Source: Synechococcus sp. UW140 (lineage in GTDB: Bacteria > Cyanobacteriota > Cyanobacteriia > PCC-6307 > Cyanobiaceae). Taken from it: 44,742 nucleotides of DNA. The stretch covers positions 1 to 44,742 of the forward strand of contig CAMAPJ010000011.1 of the NCBI GenBank assembly GCA_945860085.1. Reading direction: 5' to 3'. A model generated the notes under the pieces. That model ran no database searches and had not been told where the DNA came from. It was given only the letters and a program-made list of their open reading frames with translations. Position 1 is the first letter of the stretch. Every line of letters begins with the position of its first letter. The translations under genes were made by a program, and so were the position numbers. This document shows, one piece after another, positions 1 through 8,000 of this stretch.

Positions 1-52
1 AGTGGCCGTGGTCAGAGTGGCCAGGGCTGTCTGAGGCTCGTCTCAATGGGCA

Positions 53-230
53 CCTAGGGCAGCAGAACAGAGCCGCAGCGGTCCTGCTCAGTGCTGCCGT
101 ACGCCGTCTCAGGCAGGCTGCTTCTCTATTGGCAACAAACTCCTAGGGCAGCAGAACAGAGCCGCAGCGGTCCTGCTCAGTGCTGCCGTACGCCGTCTCA
201 GGCAGACTGCTTCTCTATTGGCAACAAACT
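53..230. repeat. 89-bp tandem repeat, two copies
   Basis: Two adjacent copies, 53-141 and 142-230, each begin with CCTAGGGCAGCAGAACAGAG and end with GGCAACAAACT. I see one substitution (GGCAGGCTGC in copy 1, GGCAGACTGC in copy 2). A third CCTAGG follows at 231. Bases 1-52 look like a decayed earlier copy (GTCTGAGGC, TCTCAATGGGCA, then CCTAGGG), so the array may run past the left edge. The unit length is not divisible by three and no convincing gene covers it. Its role is unknown. Confidence 0.9.
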
Positions 231-236
231 CCTAGG

Positions 237-290
237 CCATTTACCGGGCCCAGACCATTTGCCGGGCCCAGGCCATTTACCGGGCCCAGG
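237..290. repeat. 18-bp tandem repeat over the umuC stop codon
   Basis: Three 18-bp units lie at 237-254, 255-272 and 273-290, with consensus CCATTTACCGGGCCCAGG. The unit at 273-290 contains the umuC stop (TTA at 277-279, TAA on the minus strand). The middle unit has TTG in that place, which reads CAA, and the last unit has TTA again. Because 18 is divisible by three, the units stay in the umuC frame. It looks like a local duplication of the 3' end of umuC. Confidence 0.85.
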
Positions 291-1692
291 CCAAGGGGAT
301 GGCGGCCAGGCGGGTGGTGGCGGCGCAGGAGAGCTGCTGGCGTTTCATGGCCCAGGCGGGCCGCAGGCCGCAGGCGGCCCAGGCGACGGTGCCGCTGCCG
401 TAACGGCGGTTGAGGGTATCGATGGTGGCCAGCAGCAGCTCGCGCCGTTGCTGCTCCTCTTCTGGTAGAGGGGCGAGCAGGCTGTGTTGCAACTGGCTGA
501 TTGGCTGCAGGTTCTGCAGCAACACCCCCGCTTTCTGCAGGGGTTTGTGGGCCTTGAACAGGAGGGCAGCCAGGGGCAGGGCGGCGGCCAGCAGCACGGC
601 CGTGTCCTGGCTGGCCAGGGGCAGGGTCACGGTGGCCGCATTCGCATAGAACTGGCTGCCATTGAAGGGGCTGCTGCGCACGAACACGGTCACCGTGTCG
701 GTGAGTTGTTGTTGGCGGCGCAGTTTTTCGGCGGCGCGGCTGAGGTAGGTGGCAATCGCCTGGCGCAGCTGGGCCAGCTCCCGAATCGGTTCGCTGAAGC
801 TGCGGCTAACGCAGGTTTCGCGTTTAGCCGCCGGCGCCAGGGCCAGGGGCAGGCAGCTGTGGCCCCGCAGTTCCTGTTGCAGCCGCAGGCCTACCACCCC
901 CGCCTTGCTGCGCAGTTCGCCGCTGGCCAGGTCCCGTAGCTGGCGGGCGTTGGCGGCGCCGCGTAGGCGGCACCAGCGCGAGAGTTTGCGGCCGATGCCC
1001 CAGACCTCCTCCACCGGCAGCTGCTCGAGCCAGGGGCCCGGATCGGCCACGGCGCCCAGGTCAAAGACACCCCGGTGGGCCGGATCTTTTTTAGCCAGCT
1101 TGTTGGCCAGTTTGGCGAGCACCTTGGAGGGGGCGATGCCGATGGCGATCGGCAGGCCCAGCTGGCGGCGCACCTGCCGGCGCAGGGCCAGGCCCCAGGC
1201 CCGCAGGTCGCCGCCGCCCCCTTGTCCAGCGCCTGGGCCCCAGCCGGCCGCCGGGGCGGGCCGGTGCAGGCGGCCGAAGGCTTCGTCGATGGAATAGATC
1301 TCCAGCTCCTCCACCCAGGGTTCGAGGCTGCGCATCAGCCGCTGGCTCATGTCGGCGTAGAGGGCGTAGTTGGAGCTGCGCACCACCACGCCGTGCTGCT
1401 CGAGCTCTCGGCGCACCTTGAAATAGGGGGTGCCCATGGCGATGCCCAGGGCCCGGGCCTCGGCGCTGCGGGCGACGATGCAACCGTCGTTGTTGGAAAG
1501 CACCACCAGGGGCCGGCCCCGCAGGGAGGGATCCAGGGCCGCCTCGCAGGAGGCATAGAAGTTGTTGCCATCGATCAGCACGATGGCGATGCCGGACGCG
1601 GGCCTGGCGGCGGGATCCGGCGGCTGCCCCGCGGCCCCTGGCTCGGAGCGGCGCCCAGGGGCGGTGGTGGCGGCGAGGGGCGCGAGGGGCAT
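277..1692 (-). CDS. umuC: UmuC-type Y-family DNA polymerase (Pol V catalytic subunit)
   Basis: Error-prone translesion polymerase subunit; with processed UmuD it forms Pol V and copies damaged templates during the SOS response. The protein has 471 residues against about 420 in E. coli. The palm begins at residue 40 with IDGNNFYASCE (metal-binding Asp41), and the second acidic pair is in YSIDEAF (Asp136, Glu137). Little-finger and C-terminal regions follow, ending in a DUF4113-like tail (RYGSGTVAWAACG). The first 35 residues are a Pro/Ala-rich extension, so the true start may lie further in. A Gly-rich insertion follows YSIDEAF. The gene sits 88 bases downstream of umuD on the same strand, and its last codons run into an 18-bp repeat array. 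Family assignment is firm; the start is uncertain. Confidence 0.95.
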   Translation of the reverse strand: MPLAPLAATTAPGRRSEPGAAGQPPDPAARPASGIAIVLIDGNNFYASCEAALDPSLRGRPLVVLSNNDGCIVARSAEARALGIAMGTPYFKVRRELEQHGVVVRSSNYALYADMSQRLMRSLEPWVEELEIYSIDEAFGRLHRPAPAAGWGPGAGQGGGGDLRAWGLALRRQVRRQLGLPIAIGIAPSKVLAKLANKLAKKDPAHRGVFDLGAVADPGPWLEQLPVEEVWGIGRKLSRWCRLRGAANARQLRDLASGELRSKAGVVGLRLQQELRGHSCLPLALAPAAKRETCVSRSFSEPIRELAQLRQAIATYLSRAAEKLRRQQQLTDTVTVFVRSSPFNGSQFYANAATVTLPLASQDTAVLLAAALPLAALLFKAHKPLQKAGVLLQNLQPISQLQHSLLAPLPEEEQQRRELLLATIDTLNRRYGSGTVAWAACGLRPAWAMKRQQLSCAATTRLAAIPLAWAR

Positions 1693-1780
1693 GGGCGCTT
1701 GGGGTCGCGGGGGTTGGGGCTGGGGCCCTAGCCGGCTTCGGGGGCGGCGTCAGGCGCTTTGGGGTTGCGTTTGGCGGCGC

Positions 1781-2260
1781 TCAGAGCGGATGGATCGCAT
1801 GGGTGGCCACCCCCCAGAGCAGGGTCTCTTCGGCGTCGCCCAGCTCCAGCGGTGGATAGGCGGGATGGGCCGCCTCCAGCCTCAGGCGCCCCTGGTGGCG
1901 GCTGAGGCGCTTGAGGGTGAAGGCTCCGTCCAGGACGGCCACGACGATGCGGCCGGGCCGGGGATCGAGGCTGCGGTCGACGATCAGCAGGTCGCCGTGG
2001 TGGATGCCGGCACCGGTCATCGAGTCGCCGCTGACCCGTAGAAAGAAGGTGCTGCTGGGGTGGCGGATCAGGTGGTCGTTGAGGTCGATGCCCGCTTCGA
2101 TGTAGTCGTCGGCGGGGCTGGGGAAGCCGGCGGCCACGCTCTCCCCGGCCAGGGGCAGCAGGCGCCCGGGCCGCTCCAGCCGCAGGGGGCCGAGGGAGGC
2201 CAGTTCCAGGGACGGCAGCTCCAGGGGAGCCAGCTCCTGGAGCAAGGCGAGATCGGACAC
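1781..2260 (-). CDS. umuD: UmuD-like SOS S24 peptidase
   Basis: Self-cleaving LexA-like (S24) protein that RecA filaments activate; the cleaved form joins UmuC in Pol V. It has 159 residues with a GTG start. The cleavage site is in AAGFPSPADDY (Ala44-Gly45). The nucleophile is Ser80 in SGDSM and the general base is Lys117 in TLKRL. The 37-residue Ser-Lys spacing and the 36-residue cleavage-to-Ser spacing equal those of E. coli UmuD (24/25, 60, 97). The N-terminal arm is about 20 residues longer than in E. coli and rich in Leu and Pro. A LexA-type palindrome lies 26 bases upstream of the start, so SOS control of umuD-umuC is likely. Confidence 0.95.
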   Translation of the reverse strand: MSDLALLQELAPLELPSLELASLGPLRLERPGRLLPLAGESVAAGFPSPADDYIEAGIDLNDHLIRHPSSTFFLRVSGDSMTGAGIHHGDLLIVDRSLDPRPGRIVVAVLDGAFTLKRLSRHQGRLRLEAAHPAYPPLELGDAEETLLWGVATHAIHPL

Positions 2261-2278
2261 GGCAGGGACGCAACCTGC

Positions 2279-2881
2279 TCATCTTAGTACAGGCGTACTG
2301 TCGCCAGATTGCTTGGGCTCGGTGCCGTGGTGCTCCAGGAAGCGCGCCAGCCCCATGGGGCCGCAGCGCCGTTGCCAGGCGCCGCCTGGGGTATAGCGGC
2401 GCCAGCAGGCCAAGGACGCGCTCGCCAGGCGGCCGCTGGGCAGGCTGAGCCGATAGCGGTAACTGGCCTCGATCGGGGGGGCGGGGCCGGTGAGGACGGG
2501 GCAGTCGCTGAAGGCTCGTTGCAACAGGAGCTCAGGGCCGCTCTCCGTCCTGGGGCTGGCCCCGGCCTTGGCTATGGCTTTGGACCTGGTTTGGGTCCTG
2601 GTGCTGTTGGCAGGGTCAGGGCTGGCCCAATCCCCGGCTCGCGCTTGGGTGCTGCCGGCGGAGGCGGCGAACTCGGCCAGGGTCCCCAGCAGCCGGGCGG
2701 CTAGGCCGCCCGGATCGCCGTGGGTGGCGAGCAGCCAATGGCGGGGTTTGCGGCGGCGACCCAGCAGCAGGCTGACTACGGCGACCGGACTTTCGGCGTT
2801 CCTGGCCGTGAGGGGGGGCGCTTGCGCTTCCCGGCCTCCGGGGGCGCAGGCAAATGCCGGCGACGGTGGGGAGAGGGTCAA
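2279..2881 (-). CDS. Unknown protein upstream of umuD
   Basis: An open frame of 200 codons beginning at TTG, with no better start nearby. I do not recognise the family. The N-terminal third has a hydrophobic-basic stretch (VSLLLGRRRKPRHWLLATHG). The middle (about residues 70-115) is low-complexity and rich in Ala, Thr and Ser. The C-terminal third looks like a folded domain with many Arg, Tyr and Trp residues (YRYRLSLPSGRL, then ACWRRYTPGG). It is on the umuDC strand and ends 18 bases before umuD, but the LexA box and likely umuD promoter lie inside its last codons, so umuDC need not depend on it. The coding call rests on the compositionally coherent C-terminal part. Confidence 0.55.
   Translation of the reverse strand: MTLSPPSPAFACAPGGREAQAPPLTARNAESPVAVVSLLLGRRRKPRHWLLATHGDPGGLAARLLGTLAEFAASAGSTQARAGDWASPDPANSTRTQTRSKAIAKAGASPRTESGPELLLQRAFSDCPVLTGPAPPIEASYRYRLSLPSGRLASASLACWRRYTPGGAWQRRCGPMGLARFLEHHGTEPKQSGDSTPVLR
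2286..2299. promoter_or_regulatory. LexA (SOS) box of umuDC
   Basis: The site is AGTACAGGCGTACT. Its minus-strand reading AGTACGCCTGTACT fits the cyanobacterial LexA consensus RGTACNNNDGTWCB at every position. It lies 26 bases upstream of the umuD GTG. A possible minus-strand -10 hexamer, TAAGAT (2287-2282), overlaps its edge, so LexA bound here would block the promoter. It is embedded in the last codons of the upstream gene (2279-2881). I found no second match in the window. Confidence 0.85.
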
Positions 2882-3401
2882 GGTGGGGCAGGTGTCGCTG
2901 CCTGTTCAGTGCCACCGCCGTTCCAAGGGAGTGGCGAAGGGCCTGGGGGCCCTTGAAACTGTTGTCAGCCCCTTGCCAAACAACGCTGCGAAATCTGGGC
3001 CGCGGCGTGGCTGAGGTTCACCATCGCAAACAGCAAGCCGTCAGTGCGCCTGAAGCATGACAACCTTTCGCTGAGCTGGCGGCGGGGCCGGGACATTTGG
3101 ATTGGCAATGGCTGATTGGTAGGGGGCTTGCTGGGCGATTGCTGACGTTGATGGGGGCTAAGTCAGCCCGCCTTGAAGCTTCCAAATGAGGGATAGTTCG
3201 ACTGTGAGAAGGCCGAAATAGGGGGGGCGGCAAAGGTGTCAGTGTCTGTTTTTAGAGCCTATTGATGTGGGGGACACAAACACTTGGGCCGGAGGCCAAG
3301 TTGGCAGGAGAGATGGCCAAAGCCGATATAGTGACGGGCGACTGAAGGGATGGGGTAGGGCTTTTCGTTGGTACTGGTTTAAGCTCTGCTATTGTTTTAA
3401 T
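2882..3401. other. Long intergenic region upstream of the porin
   Basis: About 520 bases without a gene I trust. It holds a short hairpin (GGGCT at 3155-3159 and AGCCC at 3165-3169). It also has a weak plus-strand promoter candidate: TATAGT at 3327-3332 with TTGGCA at 3301-3306, although the 20-base spacing is longer than usual. If that promoter is used, the ATG at 3267 is upstream of the transcript, which favours the GTG at 3402 as the porin start. Short minus-strand frames here (for example 3018-3233) show no domain-like character. Confidence 0.4.
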
Positions 3402-5126
3402 GTGACTGCTAAATTACGATTAGGTTGTTTGGCTGTGGCCTTGGGGTCACTTTTTTCACCTGTAGCTGGATGGGCTGGTGACGCTTCCCTGTTGGTCAAG
3501 GACGACCAGGCGAATGCACAGCAGCCTGGCTTGACTGTGAATCAGTTTGCGGATGTCCAACCGACGGATTGGGCCTATCAGGCCTTGGCTGATTTGCTCG
3601 AACGCCACGGCTGTGTCTCCGCCTTAGCCGATGGTCGCTTCAGGGGCAACCAGGCAATCAGTCGCTACGAAGCGGCCGCCCTGCTGAATCACTGCCTGGG
3701 TCGCGTCTCCCAGCAGACGGATGATCTGCGCCGCTTGCTGCAGGAGTTTGAGCTGGAGAGTGGGGAGATCGTGCGCCGGGCCGGGGGCCTGCAGGCGCGG
3801 ATGGATACCTATGGGGTGCAGCAATTTTCGGCAACCACCAAATTGCGTGGCTCTGCTATTTTTGCCCTGGGAGCTTTTGGTTATGGGGGCCATAATCTTG
3901 CAGCAATTGAAAATTATCTGACGTCGGTTTCGCCAACCTTGTTGCTGAGAAAAGGGACTAGTCTTAATTACAAGTTGGTTCTAGATTTTGATACCAGTTA
4001 CAGCGGCCAGGACCTGCTGACGCTTTCGCTGCGTCTGGGCAACTTTGGCGCATCTGCCATGGCGGGCAGGATTCTGCCTTTGGGGCAGCAGGATACCGCC
4101 TTTGAACCCGATGCGGGCCCGAATATTTTAGGAATCGAAAAGTTGTTGTATCGAACCAAGATCGGCCCCCATTGGAGTGTGGTGATTGGCCCCAGGCTTT
4201 CCCAGTCTGATGTGTTAGCTCTTAATCCAGATATTTATCCAAAGGATGCCAATCTGAAGGCATTCACTTACAATGGTGCTCCCGGGGCGTACAATAGTGT
4301 TAAGGGGCCAGGTGCTGGGCTGATTTGGAAGGCCAATAGCTGGCTGGCCAGCATGAGTTATTCGGCAAGACGGGGCACAAGGGGGTCCACCCAAGTGCAG
4401 TGCTCAGGCCTGAGTCAGGACGAAGAAGATGAATTCACCTGTACGAGCGGCTCGCTCGGTGGGGGGCTGTTCACGGCCAGCTCTGGCGGGGCTTCAACCC
4501 TGCAGGTTGGCTATGCCAAAGCAGCCTGGAAGCTTGCCGCAGCCTGGACCTATTCCAATGCCACCGTGGGGATCAGCGGTTCTACGCCCCTGGCCGCAGC
4601 AGCGATCCCATCGCTGCTGCAAGGCGGGGGCTATTACAACGCTTTTGCCCTGGCTGGATCATGGGAGCCCCAAAATGCCGGCATGATGCCATCGATCAGC
4701 GTGGGTGCCGGCATTAATTTTAATACCTATGATCGCTCTTTCAATGATCCGGTGACAATTCAGGGCAAGACCTTGGGCCTGCTTCCCCAATATAAACACT
4801 GGAGCGCTTCGATCAGCCAGTCTTGGTTCGTGGGTTTGCAATGGAAGGATGCGTTTGCGCGCGGCAATTACCTGGGCATTGCCATTGGTCAGCCAAACTA
4901 TATTGCCCAGGCGATTGGCATTAATCAGCAAACACTTTACTTCTCGGATGGTCAGTATGCGATGGAGGCCTGGTACACCTTTCAGCTGACCGACAGGATT
5001 TCTGTCACCCCATCCATCTTTTACCTCTCCAATCCCTACGGCGATCTGTCGACAACCTTTGCTAGCGGTTCGGGCTCGCCCTTCTCTGTGATCGGAGCAG
5101 TTTTAAAGACGACGCTGAAATTCTAA
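3402..5126 (+). CDS. SLH domain-containing OprB/SomA-type outer-membrane porin
   Basis: Cyanobacterial porin predicted to form an outer-membrane beta-barrel for small solutes or ions and to hold the membrane to the cell wall through its SLH domain. From GTG 3402 it begins with a signal peptide (TAKLRLGCLAVALGSLFSPV, ending near AGWA). The same frame opens at ATG 3267, which would add 45 polar residues before the signal peptide, so I prefer 3402. One SLH domain follows (QFADVQPTDWAYQALADLLE to ISRYEAAALLNHCL), then a short helical stretch and a long barrel of alternating beta-strands ending in KTTLKF, with the terminal Phe typical of outer-membrane proteins. The gene is visibly more AT-rich than its neighbours. 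Its exact substrate cannot be told. Confidence 0.9.
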   Translation: MTAKLRLGCLAVALGSLFSPVAGWAGDASLLVKDDQANAQQPGLTVNQFADVQPTDWAYQALADLLERHGCVSALADGRFRGNQAISRYEAAALLNHCLGRVSQQTDDLRRLLQEFELESGEIVRRAGGLQARMDTYGVQQFSATTKLRGSAIFALGAFGYGGHNLAAIENYLTSVSPTLLLRKGTSLNYKLVLDFDTSYSGQDLLTLSLRLGNFGASAMAGRILPLGQQDTAFEPDAGPNILGIEKLLYRTKIGPHWSVVIGPRLSQSDVLALNPDIYPKDANLKAFTYNGAPGAYNSVKGPGAGLIWKANSWLASMSYSARRGTRGSTQVQCSGLSQDEEDEFTCTSGSLGGGLFTASSGGASTLQVGYAKAAWKLAAAWTYSNATVGISGSTPLAAAAIPSLLQGGGYYNAFALAGSWEPQNAGMMPSISVGAGINFNTYDRSFNDPVTIQGKTLGLLPQYKHWSASISQSWFVGLQWKDAFARGNYLGIAIGQPNYIAQAIGINQQTLYFSDGQYAMEAWYTFQLTDRISVTPSIFYLSNPYGDLSTTFASGSGSPFSVIGAVLKTTLKF

Positions 5127-5141
5127 GATTGGCGACTCGAG

Positions 5142-5165
5142 TTGCTGAATCAGTCGGGTCAGCAA
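5142..5165. terminator. Weak hairpin between convergent porin and folB
   Basis: TTGCTGA (5142-5148) pairs with TCAGCAA (5159-5165) around a 10-base loop. It lies between the 3' ends of the porin and folB. There is no T-run, so termination is only a possibility. Confidence 0.3.
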
Positions 5166-5169
5166 ACTC

Positions 5170-5544
5170 TTAGGCAAGCCGCCAATGGCGCGCTCGGCGC
5201 ACAGCCACGCTGCCGCCAAAGCCGGGCACCGGCGCCTGGCACTTGCGCAGTTCGAGGCGCATCGGCACGGGGCCATAGAGCGCTTCGAGGCAAGCGAAGA
5301 TCAGTTCGCTGTATCGCTCCAGGGTTTGAACCTGCACCTCGCTGGCTTGCCGTTGCAGGGCCGAGATCGCCAGGGAGTAATCGAGGCTGGCGGCTAGATC
5401 GTCGCCCTGGGCGGCGGCGCTGAGATCAAAGCCGAGCTCCAGATCCAGCTCAAACCACTGGCCCAGTTGCCGCTCCGCTGCCAGCACTCCCACATGGGCC
5501 CAGAGGCGCAGATTGCGCACGAGGATGCGATCGGTTGGGCCCAT
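5170..5544 (-). CDS. folB: Dihydroneopterin aldolase
   Basis: Cytosolic folate-pathway enzyme that cleaves 7,8-dihydroneopterin to 6-hydroxymethyl-dihydropterin and glycolaldehyde. The family core is complete: RILVRNLRLWAHVGVLAAER near the N-terminus, an LDYS motif in the middle, and the end LRKCQAPVPGFGGSVAV. The length of about 124 residues fits the family from the ATG at 5544. The frame is open to an ATG at 5580, but those extra residues (MTLVMNLVMTLM) come from a 12-bp tandem repeat and each unit supplies another ATG. The start is therefore ambiguous among 5580, 5568, 5556, 5547 and 5544. It follows proA closely on the same strand and is probably cotranscribed with it. Confidence 0.88.
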   Translation of the reverse strand: MGPTDRILVRNLRLWAHVGVLAAERQLGQWFELDLELGFDLSAAAQGDDLAASLDYSLAISALQRQASEVQVQTLERYSELIFACLEALYGPVPMRLELRKCQAPVPGFGGSVAVRRARHWRLA

Positions 5545-5577
5545 CATCAAGGTCATCACCAAGTTCATCACCAAGGT
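5542..5577. repeat. 12-bp tandem repeat at the folB start
   Basis: Three 12-bp units lie at 5542-5553, 5554-5565 and 5566-5577 (CATCATCAAGGT, CATCACCAAGTT, CATCACCAAGGT), followed by CAT at 5578-5580. On the minus strand each unit carries an in-frame ATG, giving several possible folB start codons. Confidence 0.85.
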
Positions 5578-5601
5578 CATCGCTGGCTGCTGGGGTGCTG
5601 C

Positions 5602-6906
5602 TCACAGCGGCAGGCTGCGGTGGCTGAACTGGCGCTCTCCGCTGGCGAAGTCGGCGGCGGTGTGGCCGTCGCCGCGCAGCAGGTAGCGGTAGGTCACCAG
5701 GCCTTCCAGGCCCACGGGGCCCCGCGGCGGCAGGGTCTGGGTGCTGATGCCCACTTCGGCGCCGAAGCCATAGCGGAAGCCATCGGCGAAGCGGGTGGAG
5801 CAGTTCAAATACACGCCGGCGCTGTCGACCCCCCGCAGGAAACGGTCTGCCGTCACTGGATCGCGGGTGCAGATCGCATCGGTGTGGCGGGAGCCATGGC
5901 GGCCGATGTGGGCCAGGGCCTCCTCCAAAGAGCCCACCACCTTCACCGCCAGCACCAGGTCGGAATATTCCGTGTCCCAATCCGCCTCGTTGGCGGCGAT
6001 CGGAACGCCCAGGGCCAGGCAGGCCGGGTCGCCGCGCAGTTCGACACCGGCCGCGGCAAACGCCGGCACGGCTGCGGCCAGGAAGGGCTCCGCGATCGCG
6101 TGGTGCAGCAGCAGGGTTTCGATCGCGTTGCAGGCGGCCGGGTACTGGGTCTTGGCATCGATGGCGATGGCCAGGGCCTGCTCCAGGTCGGCAGCGGCAT
6201 CGACATAGAGATGGCAGATGCCATCGGCGTGGCCCAACACCGGAATGCGGGTGTTGTCCTGGATGAAGCGCACCAGCTCATTGGAGCCCCGCGGAATGAT
6301 CAGGTCGACCAGGCCATCGAGCTTGAGCAGGGCCAGGCTTTCCTGACGCGAGGTGAGCAGGGCCAGGGCATCGGCCGACACCGGCGAGCGGGCCAGGCCG
6401 GCCTGCAGGGCCGAGAGGATCGCCGCGCAGCTGCGGCTGGCCTCGCTGCCGCCCTTGAGTAGGGCGCCATTGCCAGAGCGGATCGCCAGGGAGGCGATCT
6501 GCATGACCGCATCGGGCCTGGCTTCAAAGATCACCCCGAGCACCCCCAGGGGCACGCTCAGCCGCTCCAGCACCAGCCCATCGGCCAGTTCGGTGTGGAG
6601 CTGGCGGCGGCCGATCGGATCGGCCAGGGCCGCTACCTGGCGTACCCCCTCAATCGCGGCGGCCAGTTTGTGCTCATCCAGTTTCAGGCGCGCCACCAGG
6701 GCTGGGGCCAGGCCTGCGTTGGCGGCGGCCTCCAGGTCGGCCTGGTTGGCGGCCACGATCGAGGCGGCGTCAGCTTCAAGGGCCTCGGCCATGGCCAGGA
6801 CAGCGGTCTGCCGCTCCCTGTCTGCCAGTTGCCCCAGGGCCATGGCGGCTCGGCGCACCGCCGCGGCCCGTTGCAGCAGCTCGGGGGAGGGATCGGGAAC
6901 GCTCAC
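5602..6906 (-). CDS. proA: Glutamate-5-semialdehyde dehydrogenase (gamma-glutamyl phosphate reductase)
   Basis: Second enzyme of proline synthesis; reduces gamma-glutamyl phosphate to glutamate-5-semialdehyde with NADPH in the cytosol. The aldehyde-dehydrogenase fold is complete, including [19 protein letters not shown], the loop [13 protein letters not shown], and the catalytic Cys in [13 protein letters not shown]. The C-terminal [17 protein letters not shown] is also typical. I chose the GTG at 6906 (434 residues), which leaves 31 bases after the ROK kinase stop. A GTG at 6945, overlapping the end of the kinase gene, is possible, and the frame is open to 7002. It lies between the kinase and folB in a probable three-gene operon. 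Confidence 0.95.
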   Translation of the reverse strand: MSVPDPSPELLQRAAAVRRAAMALGQLADRERQTAVLAMAEALEADAASIVAANQADLEAAANAGLAPALVARLKLDEHKLAAAIEGVRQVAALADPIGRRQLHTELADGLVLERLSVPLGVLGVIFEARPDAVMQIASLAIRSGNGALLKGGSEASRSCAAILSALQAGLARSPVSADALALLTSRQESLALLKLDGLVDLIIPRGSNELVRFIQDNTRIPVLGHADGICHLYVDAAADLEQALAIAIDAKTQYPAACNAIETLLLHHAIAEPFLAAAVPAFAAAGVELRGDPACLALGVPIAANEADWDTEYSDLVLAVKVVGSLEEALAHIGRHGSRHTDAICTRDPVTADRFLRGVDSAGVYLNCSTRFADGFRYGFGAEVGISTQTLPPRGPVGLEGLVTYRYLLRGDGHTAADFASGERQFSHRSLPL

Positions 6907-6937
6907 GGCCTGGCCTGGTTGCAGGGAGGTTCCATCT

Positions 6938-7828
6938 TCAGCCACCGCCCAGCCGATCCAGGGCCAGCTTGGCGGCCCCCAGCCGGCCCGCGCCGTTGCC
7001 AAGGGCGCCGGCGCGGATCTCCAGGCCGTTGCGGCTCTGGCTGAGCACCCGCTGGTTCACTTCCTGCCAGACCGCCGGCAGGAAGTGGCGGCTGGCGGCA
7101 CTGAGGCCCCCACCGATTAGCACCACCTCGGGGGTGAGCACATAGAGCAGGGAACTGAGGCCGATCCCCAGCCACTGGCCGTAGCGCCGCCAGACCTCAA
7201 GGGCTTCGGCGTCGCCCTCGTCGGCCAGGCGGCTGAGCTCGCCCGGTTCGAGCGGACTAAGCCGCCCCAGGCCGGCGATGCTGCAGAACTGCTCCAGGGA
7301 GCCGTTGTTGCCGCTGTTGCAGGGCGGACCTTCGGGATCGACACAGATCAGGCCCAGTTCACCGGCGGCGCCGCCATGGCCGCTGAACAGCTGGCCGCCC
7401 AATAAAACAGCCCCGCCGACGCCCGTGCCCAGGGTCAGCAGGATCGCGTCGGCCACCCCCTGGGCAGCCCCTGTCCAGGCCTCGCCCACTAGGGCGCAGT
7501 TGGCGTCATTGGCGAGGGTGACGCGTCGCTGCAGTCTTGGTTCGAGCCAGTCGGCCAGGGGCACCTCCTGCCAGCCGGCCAGGTTGATGGCGATGCGCGA
7601 GATGCGGCCGCGGCCATCCATGGGCCCCGGCAGGCCGATGCCCACCAGCTCCGCTTGGTGGTCTGGATCGAGCAGCTCGATCGCCTCGCTGATGGCCACG
7701 GTCACGGCCCCGGGCATGGCCGGTTGGGGCGTGGCCACTTGGGCCTCGGCCAGCAGCTGGCCCTGGTGATCGAAGCGCCCCAGCTTGATCGCCGTGCCGC
7801 CGAGGTCGACGCCGATCAACTGGCCCAT
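6938..7828 (-). CDS. ROK-family sugar kinase, glucokinase-like
   Basis: Predicted cytosolic kinase that phosphorylates glucose or a related sugar with ATP. It shows the actin-fold phosphate-1 motif near the start ([14 protein letters not shown]), the phosphate-2 region ([15 protein letters not shown]) and the C-terminal VVLIGGGLS motif. The ATG at 7828 ([11 protein letters not shown]) is the likely start; the frame also opens at 7852. The ROK zinc site is degraded. Where the family has GEIGH and CxCGxxGC, this protein reads [18 protein letters not shown] followed by NNGSLEQ, so the His and two of three Cys are replaced. Such non-zinc versions may be normal for this lineage. Substrate is not certain. 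Confidence 0.85.
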   Translation of the reverse strand: MGQLIGVDLGGTAIKLGRFDHQGQLLAEAQVATPQPAMPGAVTVAISEAIELLDPDHQAELVGIGLPGPMDGRGRISRIAINLAGWQEVPLADWLEPRLQRRVTLANDANCALVGEAWTGAAQGVADAILLTLGTGVGGAVLLGGQLFSGHGGAAGELGLICVDPEGPPCNSGNNGSLEQFCSIAGLGRLSPLEPGELSRLADEGDAEALEVWRRYGQWLGIGLSSLLYVLTPEVVLIGGGLSAASRHFLPAVWQEVNQRVLSQSRNGLEIRAGALGNGAGRLGAAKLALDRLGGG

Positions 7829-7924
7829 GGCGATCCGTTCGAAGCAAGCCAATCAGGCTAGGGCTGGGCTTTGCCGCTGTTGTTTGGCTCCGAACATCCA
7901 GCCCGTAAGAGCTAGCCCAGAAGC

Positions 7925-7966
7925 ATCAGTTGAGACAGATCAGTTGAGACAGATCAGCCGAGACGG
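7925..7966. repeat. 14-bp tandem repeat downstream of tamB
   Basis: Three 14-bp units, ATCAGTTGAGACAG at 7925-7938 and 7939-7952 and ATCAGCCGAGACGG at 7953-7966, with decaying copies running on to about 8000. They lie between the ROK kinase start and the tamB stop. No hairpin or T-run was seen. Confidence 0.8.
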
Positions 7967-8000
7967 GTCAGCGGGGACCAACCAGTCGGCACAAACCAGC

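Noticed and set aside
91-468. Plus-strand frame across the left-end repeats
   Set aside because: It runs through tandem repeats and then antisense to umuC; the product is Gly/Pro-rich with no domain.
3018-3233. Minus-strand 71-codon frame in the porin upstream gap
   Set aside because: No domain or ribosome-binding site; composition suggests chance.
3267-3401. N-terminal extension of the porin from ATG 3267
   Set aside because: It would put 45 polar residues before a good signal peptide that starts at the GTG at 3402.
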